64,000 nt of DNA. Origin: Adenanthera pavonina (Eukaryota; Streptophyta; Magnoliopsida; Fabales; Fabaceae). A model generated the notes under the pieces. That model saw only the letters and a program-made list of their open reading frames with translations. It searched no databases and was not told where the DNA came from. Position 1 is the first letter of the stretch, and each line of letters begins with the position of its first letter. Location: assembly GCA_026686845.1 (NCBI GenBank), contig JAIVEN010000008.1, positions 30,756,501 to 30,820,500 on the forward strand, read 5' to 3'. Shown piece by piece: positions 62,927 to 64,000 of the stretch. The position numbers were made by a program, and so were the translations under genes.

Positions 62927-64000
62927 TCACTTCTTCTTTGGCTTAGTCTTCTTGCTGTATGTCTTTCCTTTCCCGTATGACTCAGCAGATTTTCCAGCTT
63001 GCTTGGTCCTAGTTTGCTTTTCCTTCTCCCCCTTTTTGGCATCATCAGAAAGCCCAACAAAGTCCATTGGAGGAGGAATCTGAGTGAGAGGAACAACACA
63101 AAGAGGGACAGGAGCAAAAGGAATCTCTGGCTGAACTGGTGCAGGAGGCTCAGCAGGCTCAGGGTTAGGTTCTTCATTACCACCATCATTAGAGACCTCA
63201 AGCAGCTCTTGTATTTCCTGCCTGGAAAGAGCTAGTTGAGCTCTCTGTTCCTCTGAAAGCCCATAAGCAGCAAGAGAATGAGAAGCTGGTTCAGCAGGAG
63301 GAAACATTTCTTCCAGCCTTCTCCTTTGAGCTTGCAGCAGAGCATTGTGAGCAATGGCAAGAAAATCAACAACAGGTACAATGCTCCTTTCCTCATTGCT
63401 TGCTCCTCCTGGCATAGAAGAAGTTGAAATGGCTGCAACCAGTCTTTCAACTTGCTCTGATTCTTGAATGGACAGAATTGAATCTGAAGCATCTTCTTGC
63501 ATAGGCTCAAGAGGGCTTGTCTCTTGAAGTCCTTCTTCTTCCAATCCATAGTCCAGGGGTGGACCAGGACTTGGTGTCCTCATTGCACCAGCACCATCTG
63601 TATCATCATTATGGTCAGAGGAGGCAATCTCGAAGGGGCTTAGAGTCTCAGGAGTTGGAGACAGAGTAGGCTCAGGGATACCAGGCTGAGGTAGAGCTGA
63701 AGTGGTAGGAATTGCATTTCTTATTTCTTCATAAGCATCAGCCACCATCTTCATATTCATAGCCAACTGATGGATCTGATCTTGTAGATGAATAAATTTG
63801 GCATTTTGCTCATCCCTAATGCTGAGAATGAGTGTTGACAGACTGTCAAACAACTCAGTGATCTTTATAGGCTTGGCCCGTGAGGAGGGAGTGGAAGGAG
63901 GATGATTAGGCCTGGAGGGAGATGGAATAGGCTGAGAAGGTTGAGGTACAGATCTGCCAGGGGCCTCAGAAGTGCCTTCTTGTTGGAGGGATGCATCAGC
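62927..64000 (-). CDS. 3'-terminal ORF of the LTR retrotransposon, function unassigned
   Basis: Open from the right edge to TGA at 62929-62927, more than 355 residues, with no start in view. It reads first a Pro/Ser-rich part (PSPSRPNHPPSTPSSRAKPI), then a coiled-coil-like stretch (LILSIRDEQNAKFIHLQDQI), then Pro-rich and acidic segments with SPTPETLSPF and HNDDTDGAG, a helical part (LVAAISTSS...DFLAIAHNALLQAQRRRLEE), and a basic tail ending KKTKPKKK. There is no zinc knuckle, protease, RT or integrase signature. It stops 296 bp before the LTR, the position where Athila-type and Sirevirus elements carry an extra env-like ORF. That identity is an inference from position and composition only. 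It could also be the C-terminal end of a gag-only non-autonomous element. Confidence 0.6.
   Translation of the reverse strand, partial: ADASLQQEGTSEAPGRSVPQPSQPIPSPSRPNHPPSTPSSRAKPIKITELFDSLSTLILSIRDEQNAKFIHLQDQIHQLAMNMKMVADAYEEIRNAIPTTSALPQPGIPEPTLSPTPETLSPFEIASSDHNDDTDGAGAMRTPSPGPPLDYGLEEEGLQETSPLEPMQEDASDSILSIQESEQVERLVAAISTSSMPGGASNEERSIVPVVDFLAIAHNALLQAQRRRLEEMFPPAEPASHSLAAYGLSEEQRAQLALSRQEIQELLEVSNDGGNEEPNPEPAEPPAPVQPEIPFAPVPLCVVPLTQIPPPMDFVGLSDDAKKGEKEKQTRTKQAGKSAESYGKGKTYSKKTKPKKK

Overview
The window is nuclear DNA from a flowering plant, most likely a eudicot. It is AT-rich, its genes are intron-rich and widely spaced, and most of the DNA is transposable elements and their remains. 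I cannot name the genus. All exon calls below rest on reading splice sites and comparing with protein families from memory; no search was run.

Genes. Two conserved genes lie on the minus strand. The 5' part of a signal peptide peptidase-like (SPPL) intramembrane protease occupies 1-3897 and runs off the left edge. A complete four-exon ORC5 gene (origin recognition complex subunit 5, 587 residues) occupies 35875-38261, with a 5'UTR intron and two E2F consensus sites upstream. A plus-strand pseudogene of a secreted aldose 1-epimerase (55436-59980) is broken by stops, a frameshift and a solo LTR. A stray UPF1-helicase exon (26536-26643) and a tRNA-Tyr-like relic (43690-43736) are further fragments. 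At the right edge a minus-strand LTR retrotransposon enters the window with its last ORF, polypurine tract and 3' LTR.

Transposon layout. At 9763-19112 there is a three-level nest: solo LTR A contains solo LTR B, which contains two more solo LTRs, one of them from the family of A but inverted. Three of the four have exact 5-bp target duplications; the fourth has 4 bp. At 20672-25280 there is a probable giant solo LTR holding a hAT element with an exact 8-bp duplication. From 27.5 to 34.3 kb there are MITEs, a tandem segmental duplication and a CACTA-like element. At 46301-54372 there is an 8.1-kb non-autonomous Mutator-like element with an exact 9-bp duplication and inverted arms of about 0.93 kb. 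Inside it are a full Cassandra TRIM (5S-rRNA-derived LTRs, Met-tRNA primer site), another solo LTR, a roughly 115-bp tandem array and a chimeric Cassandra/foldback insertion.

I saw no coherent new gene system. The most informative signals are structural: insertion histories that can be read from target duplications and empty sites, an LTR promoter module shared by three differently placed LTRs, and the chimeric Cassandra structures.
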